This document shows positions 1 through 10,375 of a stretch of DNA of 64,000 bases, in pieces. The notes below the pieces were generated by a model. The model did not search any database, was not told the DNA's origin, and was given only the letters and a program-made list of their open reading frames with translations. How positions within the stretch are numbered: the first letter of the stretch is position 1; each line of letters opens with the position of its first letter. This stretch comes from Lineus longissimus. Lineage: Eukaryota; Nemertea; Pilidiophora; Heteronemertea; Lineidae. Where the stretch lies: assembly GCF_910592395.1 (NCBI RefSeq), contig NC_088324.1, positions 6,782,953 to 6,846,952 of the forward strand, written 5' to 3'. Made by a program: the position numbers and the translations under genes.

Positions 1-231
1 CAAAGGTTGACTCATAGATGTGCACCGCGCGGGAATGTTATCAAGGAGTACACCAGCTTCTACAATAGGAGCACAGAATTCATCAGCCAAGTGAGGTCTA
101 AACTGATCTAATAGTAAAAGCCTTGTATTTTGTTCAAATTCACCAATGAATGGAAAAAAGACTTCATCAAGCAAATGTTGGAGTGTGTCATGATTCTGCA
201 ACCCTGTCCGTGATGAAGTGACACGGACATT
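1..231 (-). mobile_element. Tigger/pogo-like transposon fragment, cut by the window start
   Basis: The sequence matches part of the transposase region of the Tigger copies in units C to G (for example about 36,950-37,185). On the minus strand it encodes the DDE_1 stretch around the LLLLDQF-type second catalytic Asp. Near position 231 the match stops abruptly and runs straight into a signal-peptide exon of the LamG-PAN gene. This shows that a Tigger-bearing unit lies, or lay, upstream of the window and that a rearrangement fused it to unit A. The fragment carries an in-frame stop (a TAG-type change near 110), so it is not functional. Confidence 0.8.
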
Positions 232-236
232 TTTCG

Positions 237-327
237 ATGATTTCGATGATTTCGTGGTCATACTTTATTTGCATATGTGCGCTTACAACACGTATAGGAG
301 ATGTGACTGCTGGCTCTCCCCTGAAAG
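237..327 (+). pseudogene. 5'-truncated exon 1 (signal peptide) of unit A, orphan
   Basis: The hydrophobic stretch from MISMISWSYF to VTAGSPLKG matches exon 1 of the array genes. It ends in phase 1 at a GTAAAA donor, as its paralogs end at GTAAG. The upstream part of the exon (MTADRNHG in other units) and its promoter are missing, replaced by the Tigger fragment. An ATG at 237 is still in frame, but no promoter context is visible. The next mini-exon downstream (4110-4152) has lost a clean donor, so this exon is probably an orphan. Confidence 0.55.
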
Positions 328-1128
328 GTAAAACAGAGACCACGCGAAAGCTGAGGGTTGGTGAGGTGTCCTCATATTGTTCTATTGTTAATCGGACACA
401 AAGGATTATGGAGCCATGTGTACCATTACGATGTAAGGGCATGTTTTTCCATTAAGTTAGTCTGTGGCTAACTTACGGACATAACGCCAACTCAAAGTTC
501 ACGCTATCTTCGTTTCGTGACATCGGCTAAGAACACCGATGATGGGGCATACGAACATGTGTTAATGCGTAGAAATGAAATGCTTCATTAAAACACGTTG
601 AGTGCCAGCTACAGATTTAGTAGTATTTGTAAGTTCCTTCCGGTGGCCGCCTACGAGTTCATTCGTAGTATCATGCCTCTACTCTACAATCATTAATTTC
701 CCCCAAAGACACATTTTAAAGGTATTCATGCCCAGTTGCCAAGTACTAAGTGTATGGACAATCATAATTACAAATCGCATCTCATGAATACAGATTACTT
801 CAATTAAAAAATCAAGTTACATACTGTCACCAGGAAGTCAAGTTGCAAGTTGTCGCCAAGAAGCATGTATGTTCCTGAAAAGTTCTATATCTTCCTGAAA
901 CGTTCTATCCTTATGAAATTTGAAGGAGAACCATTTTCATAACATCGGTTTCAACAAAATGAGTCAATAAATGCACATTCTCGTGCAGTTTTACATCGTG
1001 TCACAAAAACATGTTAGGTACTCCGGTTCATCCACATTTTGAAAATACAGTACAATTGGAACATGAAACATCTAAAACACTTCCAAATCTACTACTTCGG
1101 TGTCTACTATCTCTTCTATTCTACCCAA

Positions 1129-3595
1129 TTATGCCAGTCCAATTGTGTGATAGTGCCTGAAACAAACATCACTGCAGAGAGCCAGCTTGTCTGCACATGT
1201 TGGACAGAAGTATCTGGTTTCTTTTCTCACACCCCGTTTAGTGTAAACGCGGAAAGGTTTAGTTGGTCGTTGTTTCTTCTATGATGGTTGAATGGAATTC
1301 AAGTAATGGAAGTTTTTCGCATCTGCCACTGGTTCAGGTTGCCTCTGTATGCGTTCCACAACTTCAAGCCCAAGTAAGTGCTTTATGACGGTTTCGCGAA
1401 ACTTGAGTTGTCGCATTGTGCTTCCAGTTTCAGCCTTGTACAACATGGTCATTCGAAATACAAATCTCAACCAAGTGAAGAGCCATCTTCTTATACCATC
1501 TGATAGTTTTGCGTAGTGCTGAGTAAATACGACAGCATTTGATCAGATCGATCGATACCGGACATACCAAGATTGCGAACGCGCACAATATTGGGTGTTT
1601 GCGATGCCTTGTTATTCCGGTTGCGGACCTCCACCATCTCATCGCGGTGCACATTGCTTATTGTCAACATTTCCCGTTTATCCTTCCACTTGCAAAAAAC
1701 GACGGACTCAGACCGTGCCCATGTCATTTCACCTTTCCTCAGCGTTTTGTTGGTCACATCCTGAGGGTTCTCCTTCCGATCACTACGGAGGGTTCCACTG
1801 CTGTACGTCGAACGAGTGGCTAGTTTCTTAGCGAGGGACACTGAATTGTAAAAATTGCCAGTGAAGACAGTGTGGACTTTGTCTGAGAAGTCATCACCAA
1901 GAAGATACAGGACTATTGCTCCAGTTTGACCAAGATTGTGGGGATCTGGGTGCCCTTCTCCAGTGTAAAGACTAAGTCTTAGTGCAATCTCGTCGGACTC
2001 GCAGAGCTCGTACAGCTTCATCCCGTATTTGTGCTTTTTGTTCTTGATGTATACTGTCTGGATAATAACCTTTCCCGCAAAAGAACCATAGATTCAGCGA
2101 TACTTAGATCCCTCCCAGGATAGTAGATTTCATCCATCACCGTGTTCATATGGTTAGAAAAGGGGAGGATCTTTTACTGGCGATCATTGTGTTTTGACCG
2201 ACTACGTTATCAGCAAAGTGCCAGAATCATAGAAGCCACTGGGAACGATTCCGACTCATGACTTTGCTGAACATATGGCAATGGTAGAGGGGGTCCTTAC
2301 TCCAGTAGATCGCTATAGTTGGTTGTGTGTTAGGACCCATCTGAACAAGAAGGCCGAGAAAGGCCCTCATTTCTGACGCATCTGTATCTTTCCACACCGC
2401 AAGACGAGAATTCCTACGTAGCGGACCATTTGCAGCAATTTGAGCAGCTGCGTATCTATTAGTCTCAGTAACCATGAGATCAATAACTTCCTGGGTAGAG
2501 AACAGGTCAAAGAAATCAGTTGGCTCATGAAATACCATCAGAAGTTTCAAACCAGGTATTTCTTTGAAAGGATATACAGGTGGATCTTGATGGGTGTTTG
2601 TCCACTGATGAACGGTTGGTGCAGCAGCTTGGGCCTATAATGAAATAATGAAATTTTACCCTGGGTAAAACAACTATTTCTCTGAATTTCACTGATATAC
2701 AAGTGTCGTTTTATCTGTCATCGACATACCTGGGATGCCACGATTCGGGGTTGGTGTACTGCAGGCTGTCGCTGAACTGGAGCTGCTCTGTGAGCCTTAT
2801 GAAATAAAAAAAATCTAGCCCGGATAAAACAATTGTATCTCTAAATACACTGATATACCAGATTCATGTTCTCTGCATTGGCATACCTGGGATGCAATTT
2901 CTTTGGTTGCTTGAGGTTGCTGCTGGATTGAAACAGCTGCTTGATAAGCTTGAGCCTGTATTGAAATGATAAAATTCCAGCCTGGGTAAAACGACGTGAT
3001 ATCTGAACTATCTGATAAGTTTCGTTTTATCTGCTATTGACATACCTGTCGTTGGGGTAGGCCTACTGCAAACTGCTGATGGTTTGAACCTCCTCTACCA
3101 CGGTCTTTGCCACCACGATTGCGTACACCATGCCCTTGCACAAGAATTAGTGGAGGGATAACGGTTCTGGCCAGATTTTGTCCCCGACCCCCTCTTGTGC
3201 GTGGATCCCTAGGCATCAGATGCCTCTTCTGATCAGATGCATCGTCTGGTGTAGCGGGGGTCGTCTGTTGCAGCTGGGTGCTCGTAGCTTGCAACATTAC
3301 TGGGATCGTTATCAGGAGGATCAGTATGGATCAGGGATTCGTCTGCACTAGTAACAGATGCAGAATCTACCTCCATATCAGATTCTTCGTGCATAAACTG
3401 ATCAGCAACTTGACTTGCTGTCAGTGCCAGATGACCACGCCAAAGGAAAATTACAGAAGTACGACGTGGTGGAACATGGGAGCAGATGACGTAGTAGCAC
3501 ACAGAAAAGGCGGCAATTTCGAATTTACCATTGTTTATTTGAAGATCAGACTGTAGATATTCCCAAGTGCCAAGGTACAACTCGTTGTCTGGCAA
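1129..3595 (-). pseudogene. piggyBac transposase, degenerate, multi-exon
   Basis: On the minus strand, an acidic N-terminus (MEVD, DPPDNDPSN) and an RGG-rich stretch (GGRGQN, GGKDRGRGG) end at a CAG|GTATG donor at 3046. Two small Q-rich exons follow, 2887-2955 (23 codons) and 2730-2795 (22 codons), each bounded by AG and GTATG. The main exon starts at 2634 and encodes the DDE_Tnp_1_7 fold: PTDFFDLF, ETNRYA, YWSKDPLYH, KLYELCES, NFYNSVSLAKKL, GMSGIDRSDQ, IRWYKKMALHLV. The C-terminal zinc-binding region (FCPTCADK, CSDVCFRHYH) ends at a TAA at 1129-1131. Frameshifts near 2030-2230 and 1500, and another in the N-terminal exon, break the frame. The usual first two catalytic Asp positions read Ala (IAESM) and Gly (TGNFY). 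Only the third (GIDRSDQ) is kept. Confidence 0.8.
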
Positions 3596-3747
3596 TGGCG
3601 GGCAACTTCCTTCCAGGTGGCCAGGCTATGAGTCGTATCATGGCCTCCTCGATGGAAGTTCCTTCCAGGAAGCCAGGCTGTGGGTCGTATCATGGCCTCC
3701 TGGATGGAAGTTCCCGGCCATTGCCAACCCAAGAGTCGTACCTTGGC
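3569..3747. repeat. 52-bp minisatellite (2 copies) between 42-bp inverted arms
   Basis: Two copies of a 52-bp monomer starting CCAGGCTATGAGTCG lie at 3621 and 3673. They are flanked by inverted arms 3569-3610 and 3706-3747, each containing GCCAAGGTAC and TGGCAATGGCGGG or its complement. The block lies inside the piggyBac element. The corresponding block in unit B has six copies. Confidence 0.85.
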
Positions 3748-3941
3748 ACATGGGGGAAATGTTCTTCAGTGGTGGCAACTACGGGAATTATATATTGCTT
3801 TATTTGTCATTCAATTAGGTTTAGGAACCTCGTTCCCACCTATTTGGAGTCTCTACGGACTAATGCATGGACAGTACTAAAAGTCACACATTGGCACCTG
3901 GGATCAGAAATCAAATATTGGCCTGGCACTCAACGTGTTAA

Positions 3942-5362
3942 TTGGTGTGACCACAGGGGGGACAGGGAAAAGGGAAAGACTTACCAGTTAACCTTAAAAT
4001 TTTATTAGAATTAAAGCTATAATAGTTTGCGCATTCACTGCAAGAAACTATCGTTTATGGGTTGTAGTACCAGTTCCACAATAGCTTATTAGAACAACAT
4101 GATTGTCAGCTCTTCTTGACTACAAGCTTGATGGATCTGATCCTGATATACGGGTTGTATATCACAGCAAGATAAAGAGTTACTGCAGGCTTCAGGCCAC
4201 ACCGGGTCACTTTAGCCCAATAGTAATAGTAGGCATAGCGAAGTTCAACTGAAGGTGATTAAAACATGACAAATCACAATGCATATTCTATCACGTGACT
4301 CACCACACCGTGCATGTACCAACACGACCTAGTGTGCACCGATGTCAAAGCCTTCGCGTCAAGAGGAGGAGGCTGTTCGGTTTGACAGGAAAATTAGCAC
4401 GTCGTCGTATTGTTTGGAAGCCATATACATTGATCAAAATATCATTTCTTGATTTCCATCCCGTGTCATCAATGGCAAACTTAATTTTCACTATGGTGGC
4501 ATCAGTGATGATTTCGTTGTCATACTTTATGTGCATATGTGCGCTTATAACACTTATAGGAGGTGTGACTGCTAGCTCTCCCCCGAAAGGTGAGACAGAG
4601 ACCACTCGAAAGCTGAGGGTTGGTGAGGTGTCCTCATATTGTTCTCTTGATGATAGTTAAATTGGCTAACTGACGGACATAACGTCAAGTCGAAATACAC
4701 GCTATATTCGTGACCTTACATGGTTGAACAACTTGCCTCGGCCTAGAACACCGATGATGGGCGAGACGAACATGTGTTAATGCTGAGAGATGAAATGCTT
4801 TATTAATTGGTGTAACCACAGGGGGGACAGGGAAAAGGGAAACGAGTAATCAGTTTACCTTAAAACGTTCTTGAAATAAAAGTCATTATCTGTATAGTTT
4901 ATGCATTTGCTGCAAGAAACTATCGTTTATGGGTTGTAGTACTAGTATCACAGTCGCTTATTAGAAATACTAATGTTATAATAACACGATTGTCAGCTCT
5001 TCTGGATTGCAAGCTTGATGGATCTGATCCTGATATACGGTTTGTATAACCACAGCACAATATACAGTTACTAGCTTCAGGCCGCTTCGGGCCACTTACG
5101 CCAAATGGTAATAGTAGGCAGAGAGAAGTTCCATTGAAGGTGATAAAAAGAAGACGAATCACAATGAATGGACTATCACGTGACTCACCACACGGTGCAT
5201 GTACCAACACGACGTAGTGTGCACCGATGTCAAGAGGAGGCAGTTCGGTTGACAGGAAAATTAGCACGTCGTCGTAGTATTTGGAAGCCATTGACATTTA
5301 TCAAACTATCGTTTCTTGTTTTCCATCCGGTATCAATTGCAAACTTAATTTTCGCCATAATC
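3942..5362 (+). repeat. Intra-unit duplication (unit A): intron 1 end - mini-exon - intron 2
   Basis: Segment 3942-4490 and segment 4807-5362 are diverged copies. Both run from ATTGGTGTGACCACAGG through a mini-exon (4110-4152 and 4997-5039) to the intron-2 stretch ending near AACTTAATTTTC. The first copy breaks off there into exon-1 sequence starting GGTGGCATCAG. The mini-exon in copy 1 is followed by GGTTGT, a damaged donor. Copy 2 keeps GTTTGT. The arrangement is what an unequal exchange between intron 2 and exon 1 of neighbouring genes would leave. Confidence 0.8.
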
Positions 5363-6169
5363 ATTTTCTTCGTAGCCTGATTGGAAATGCGAGATATGTT
5401 GAATCTCTAGTTTTTGGAAAGGTGCTTCAGTTTAATGATAAGAACGCATCTGCAATTTTACCCCATATAAATTTATTTGAATTGAAAGATATGACTATTA
5501 TGTTTTATATAAGATCTGATCTGATCAAGTCTCCAAAAAATCATTTGATGGGTTTCTATAATAAAAGAAGAAAGATTGACATAGGATATAACGACTGTAA
5601 AGAAGTGTTGATTATTGTTTGGCAAATTAATCAAAATAAAGGTGATCATCAGAACATTGCAGACGCTTCTTATTTTTCTCTCGGCTATTATTCCATTCTC
5701 AGTCGTATAAGTTGGCAGCATTTTGCTGTTACGATTACCAAGTATAAGGATAATAGTCAGCCTCACGTGAAACTTTATAGAAACGGCAACCTCTTAAGAA
5801 GATCAGGTGATAGGCGAAATCAAGCACCGCACTTGGGTGGAACGTTTTCAATTTTGGGTAACTCCATTTCAGTGAGTCAATTGTCGAATTTGAGATTTTA
5901 CCCTTCTGTCATGACAAAACATGATATTTTGAGATACCAAAAAAGAGGTAGGTTTGTCAACTACTAGCTTGCTGGGTAACCTTGGAATCGAATAGGGAGC
6001 CTTACCACATGACATGAACTGACAGCATTAGCTCTAGATTAGTCAGGGTGCTAAAGGCTAATAAATTATTTCTTAGAACATGGAAATGTCGGATGAAGTT
6101 TTTTTCTTCGCTGTTTTCTATAGTCTGGGGAGTGTTCATCAAGATCCAAGGGGGTGCCCGATGATAGCA

Positions 6170-6545
6170 TTTTTCAAAATATGCAAATTAAGCCCGCCAT
6201 AACTGAAATTCCATTCATTTGTTATAACTCGATAAACATGCATCATAACAAAACAAAATTACACCAAGGTTATTTTTAATTGTAAATAAGTGTAAAAATA
6301 GAGTATAGTTCCAAGGTTATCATGATCTGGCTAGCAGATAAACCCATAGCTGGTGATTGTATGCATTCAATAAGACTGGGATATGCAAATTGGATGCGGC
6401 CATTAATACAGAGGTTATCATGGTTTATCATTCAAACCAGGCCATTGCTGATGCGATTGTACGCGCTGCATAACATTGAAATATGCAAATTAGATGCTGC
6501 CATCACGAAAGTCCATTTTCCGGTGATATCTCGTTAGCTATCTAG
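6170..6545 (+). repeat. Diverged direct repeats each opening with an ATGCAAAT octamer
   Basis: ATATGCAAATT occurs at about 6179, 6381 and 6481. Each is followed by related sequence (GCC(G)CCAT.AC.GAAA..TCCATT). The same set is in unit B at about 20,580-20,960, where one extra segment is kept. ATGCAAAT is the classical POU-factor octamer, but here it may simply be part of the repeat. Confidence 0.45.
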
Positions 6546-6924
6546 TATGATATCATCAAAGAAGTGTCATGATCTAGGCTATCATGTTCTATCATTCAGC
6601 TAATATCATAGCTATTGTGTTTTTAGTGATATGCTAGGGGTTATTATAGTTTTTTTAATGATGAATCTAGAAGGGTATTCAGTCCCAAGCATCCTATCGG
6701 GTAACATGCACAGTGCATTCTGAGACATGATAGGCCACTCATGATCACTTGCACCAGTTTGAATTGTGAGCGCTTTTGCTTTTGCATCCACATCGGATCA
6801 TATATAGTATGTATTCTAGGGGTTTGACACCATCTGGAATGATGGCTGCATTGTGTCAGTGACTTTTTTCTATGTACTTCCATCTGAAGTTCTCAGGGTT
6901 TATTACTAGCAAAAGATGGCGTTA

Positions 6925-7260
6925 ATCTAAAGGACCATTGGCATTATTAAGGGCAATTATACCAAACTGTCGGCTACCCAGTCACCTCCTATTTTACAGT
7001 TTCCAGCAACAAATTGCACACAAAAAAGGAAAAATTCAAACTCTGACTGAGTTATCGCGCTTTTCCTATGTTGACTCGGATTTGCCGCGAGTTAGCTTTC
7101 CACGCATGGACTCTTTCAATGTGGAACGATGCACTAGTAAAGTGTTTCCTGGAGCTAGGATCTACCCATTGACGTCATATTGCTGATATCGATTTTTCCG
7201 AACTCACGCTGATGGCGCTTGATTACCTAGCTATTGCGACCATAAATGGAAATGTCGTTG
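6925..7260 (+). repeat. Interspersed repeat, forward copy (unit A)
   Basis: Sequence from ATTGGCATTATTAAGGGC through GTCGGCTACCCAGTCACC, AAAAAGGAAAAATTC and TTGACGTCATATTGCTG matches, in reverse orientation, intron-3 sequence of units C to G (for example 33,590-33,870). Unit B has the forward copy at about 21,395-21,700. This looks like a transposon-derived repeat family of unknown class. It gives spurious open frames on both strands. Confidence 0.5.
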
Positions 7261-8054
7261 CGTCTTAATAGCGGGGTGATGTGAACTTGGATCTCGGCGT
7301 GCACTCACGTGGCGGGATAGTCTTTCGCGACAGGACTTGCGCGTACTGAAAATAACGAATAACGCGTTCTTCTACTATCTTAGAGCTGAAACAAAATTGG
7401 AAAAGCATCAAACACGTTCAGAAAAATAGTTTACTGATGAACCAGAAAAACAAACATACTGCACTAAAAAGCCGACTTTTATTTTAAGAGTCTGGATTGC
7501 TTGATAGTGAGCGACTTCACAGTTTTTTTGCAAATGCTTTACTTGTAGATGGACTAAAGAGCACGGTGTGGCAATATGCTCATTGCCATGTTCTCTTCCC
7601 CATAACTACTTAGAGCCTGATTACTGACATGGTCTTTGAATCCTTCACCGTGTCAGGCAGACATAAAAGTAGTATGCTGTAGCTTGGTCCTTGATGTAAT
7701 TAAAGTTAAGGTTCTACACGGCCATTGGTGATTTGGCAACGAAATATTTTCCTACTCCAATACAACACTCCACTGTGACCACAACCGGAAAGGTATGCCT
7801 AGGAAGCAGCTGCCCTGTGATGTTGAGATGCTTTCCTACTGTTTGCTGTTTATCTACACTGCCCATCCTTTACTTTGGGATTCTATCTTCAACGGTGCCG
7901 TAGTCAGATCGCTTTCCTCAACGTAATCTTCGCCTGGAAGGCCTTTGGGCTTATCTAAAAGCTAGACCATGATAAGGTGGGAATTAGCACTTATTCGATG
8001 ACAATGGTCCACATATTTTCTGAAATATTGCCAAAAACCGAATTTTGTTTACGA

Positions 8055-8298
8055 AGTGGCTATGTACACAGCTGACTGCTGTGTACGCAGGAACACGTTG
8101 GTTGCATGCACAGCAGAGGCGAATTAACATAACCGCGTCATCAATGACGTCAGCTGGAGAAAAAAGGCGGTGGCGGTGGCGGTGGAAGAATTCCCCGCTT
8201 CCCTTCAAGTTGGGGCCAAATTCTCATCCTTTCCCGCCTTCCAAACATGCTGCGTATGCAACAATAATTGTTCTGCTGCATACACAGCATGCTGTGTA
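8055..8298. repeat. Cluster of TACACAGC/GCTGTGTA palindromic motifs (unit A)
   Basis: GTACACAGC-tgact-GCTGTGTAC lies at 8063-8090, and an 18-bp perfect palindrome TACACAGCATGCTGTGTA lies at 8281-8298. Unit B repeats both and adds a third with one mismatch (22,933). Function unknown. They could be binding sites or ends of a small transposon. Confidence 0.55.
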
Positions 8299-8891
8299 CA
8301 TATCCTCTTCCTTTTGATAATGGCCGCTCTCATTTGCATAATTTGCATGAATTGCAAAAGTTCAACACATTTAAATGAACAACAACGGGCTTAGAATGTG
8401 CAAGGGATATCAGCGGGTAACCTCTGGAATCTTGATGAGCATCGCAGACTATTTGAAAACAGCAAAAAGTAAAAGCTTCCATCATTTCCGCGTCCGACCC
8501 CTTGCTCCCGGACTGTCAGTTCAGTTGGATCGATGTTAACATCAGACGACTGTAATTCACTCTCTAGGTTAAAGTCGGAGTGAGAATCGAAAATGATTCT
8601 TAGCTTCTGTAATAACTGAGCATCAATAGAGAGTGAAACTAACGGTATCAAATTTTGAAAAAGCCATCATCGGTGGACATGGTTTGACCAAATTCATAGG
8701 TCAGGAAAAATCTGATATTTTCTGTAATACTGGGTCAAGGAAGTTTTGTTAATGCTTCCAACTCTTCCGTAGCATTCTTGTTCAGAAAACAAGTAACAGT
8801 GCACGCAGCTTTACTAGAACTAGAAGTTGTAGGCCATATTCGATCTAAGCGTGATTGTACCAGAGAATGCTTGAGACAATTCATGGCCATT

Positions 8892-10297
8892 AGGTATGTC
8901 TCATTATAGAACGTTAGGGACAGACGGGAACCTAAGAAGTACCTAATTCAACGTACCATGCTTGTTAACTTTGATGCTATTGGTTACACGAGCATTACCA
9001 CCAGGGCTGCGCTGCTGTGATGAATACATATGTAAGGTCCTTCTTCTGATTGGTGGTCACCAAAGCACATTAGGAACGCCCACCTATATATACAATAGCT
9101 TTTTGACAACGTGCGTTGGTTAACTGTCAATGAAGGGAAATCGATGTTACCGATGTTACCGAATAGGCCTTGTTATAGACAAGCGGTCAATTATTGATAA
9201 AAGCCTGGTTGGCTCGTATTAACCAAATTGAGTGTCTTTTTTTATCTAAGTAGTTACTATGCAAAAGAAAGCGGTTCATTGTTGGACTGTGGCTGAGTAA
9301 CAGTAACAAGTTATCACTATGATAAGGTGGGGATCCTCAGTCTTTGGGATCTCGATTGCGTGTACCGTTCCATCTATCGCCCCAACAGCATCTGGAATAG
9401 TACCCCAGTTGCCCCGCAGTTGTTCCCACTCTTCATCGGTCGGCCATGTTATACCGTCTTGAAAATAAGTCCACAAAACATCTGTCATAAAATAAAGTTC
9501 CCTGCAAACAGATTGCTTGCTGATATCAAACATTGCACTCATCGCAACAATGTCCGGATATTTCTTGATCCAATAGAAAAAAAGTAGTAAACGGTTCTCC
9601 ACCGACAGCAAATAATCTCGGTACCGTCCTGGCCTGTTTTCCAGAAGGGGCGTAATGTCCTCTACGAGGTGCTGGAATGAGGCCACTGTCTCACCTGATA
9701 GATACCAAAAGTCCATCTGGTGGTTTCTAATCCAGGTAAAGACGTCGTTACCACCGTATGGACCATTTGGTTGATTGGTGAGAACTTCATCAAGTCTTGG
9801 AGGCAACGGAGGCGGACGCACTTCTAAATTATGAAATGCTGGTGTAAGCAAAACTGGTGGCGGTGGTATGGGCGGCGGAGCAGCGAACAAAAACATCCTA
9901 ATTCTCTCCATGGTGAAAGTAGCGTGAGGCCAAGCGACTGCTGGCCAACAGAAACCATGGCAATTAAATGTTATCAATAATCAATTCAATTTCTGACAAA
10001 GGAATGATATTTTATTGACCATTTTCAATGCGTGTCTAATCATGTCACCACAGGGATAAGGCTATACGCATAATAAAGGAAAATTACATGAACCTTCCAA
10101 TATGGGCGGTCTATTGCCATTGAATGCAATTATTCAGTGCAAAGATCATTGTTATATGGCCGGCCTCCATTCAGAACTTGGAACGCAAACGTACTCCACG
10201 TGACATGTGAAGCCCTATTAGATTAATCCTACTACGCGTCCATGGACGTTGATTTTGGTTCCCGTCCGTCCCTTACGTTCTGTTATGAGACAGACCT
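8892..10297 (-). mobile_element. PIF/Harbinger-like transposon inserted in exon 4 of unit A
   Basis: The ends form inverted repeats of about 40 bp (AGGTATGTCTCATTATAG at 8892 against the complement of the end at 10297, both continuing to GACGGGAACC). A 3-bp ATT/AGT flank on each side fits the family's 3-bp target duplication with one change. The uninterrupted exon in unit B (23,546-23,739) shows the empty site. The element is 1,406 bp and carries a truncated transposase. Confidence 0.85.
9276..9977 (-). pseudogene. PIF/Harbinger transposase, C-terminally truncated
   Basis: This 233-aa frame matches the HARBI1/DDE_Tnp_4 type. It starts with a proline-rich N-terminus (PPPIPPPP), then has the helical region LLSVENRLLLFFYWIKKYP, FDISKQSVCREL and ITWPTDEEW, and the first catalytic motif VGAIDGTVHAI. 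After this Asp the frame runs out within about 25 residues, and the element has no room for the second and third acidic residues. It cannot be catalytically competent alone, so the element is an internally deleted, non-autonomous copy. The start is the first Met of the frame; a start at the internal MERIRMF is equally possible. Confidence 0.8.
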
Positions 10298-10375
10298 AGT
10301 AAGACAGAACAGTGTCTCGGGTTCCTTTACGACGTCAAAGGGACCAGTTGTGGGTTTTACAAAGTATTTGCGTGA

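Larger units (their letters stand above)
592..3937 (-). mobile_element. piggyBac-like transposon A
   Basis: TTAA flanks both ends (588-591 and 3938-3941), which is the piggyBac target duplication. The terminal inverted repeats share the core CACGTTGAGTGCCA (594 onward, and the complement ending at 3937). The matching intron 1 downstream of the second exon 1 (about 4,790-4,815) has the empty site, reading ...TTTATTAATTGGTG. The element carries a degenerate multi-exon transposase on the minus strand and a 52-bp minisatellite between the transposase and the right end. It sits in intron 1 of the orphan exon-1 copy. Confidence 0.85.
5948..8772 (+). other. Intron 3 of unit A, no gene seen
   Basis: It starts at a GTAGGT donor and ends at a CTCTTCCGTAG acceptor. 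It holds diverged repeats with octamer motifs, an interspersed repeat shared in inverted orientation with units C to G, and palindromic TACACAGC motifs, listed separately. I see no credible coding exon; the open frames here are short and not supported by conserved domains. Confidence 0.6.
4472..10375 (+). pseudogene. Unit A LamG-PAN gene, broken by a Harbinger insertion in exon 4
   Basis: Exons: 4472-4589 (signal peptide MANLIFTMVASVMIS..., donor AAAG|GTGAG), 4997-5039 (43-bp mini-exon), 5376-5947 (LamG) and 8773-8891 continuing at 10298-10375 (PAN). Phases 1-2-1 agree across the first three introns. The LamG part shows SWQHFAVTITK and KLYRNGNLL, the usual late-strand motifs of LamG/concanavalin-like folds. 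The PAN exon has TRECLRQF, then is split by a 1.4-kb PIF/Harbinger element, so the CLGFLYDV half is cut off. The signal-peptide exon is chimeric: its first residues (MANLIFT) come from intron-2 sequence. The LamG exon differs from that of unit B by about one residue, so the two units duplicated recently. Confidence 0.7.

Noticed and set aside
5473-5766. Minus-strand 97-aa frame, identical in A and B (also 19,874-20,167)
   Set aside because: It lies wholly opposite the LamG exon and is conserved only because that exon is.
5281-5967. A single-exon 228-aa gene ending LVNY, with similar frames in other units ending LVNSLII
   Set aside because: A strong donor (AGAG|GTAGGT) sits before the last residues in every unit, and the next exon continues in matching phase. 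The first residues lie upstream of a conserved CGTAG acceptor. A multi-exon gene fits better.
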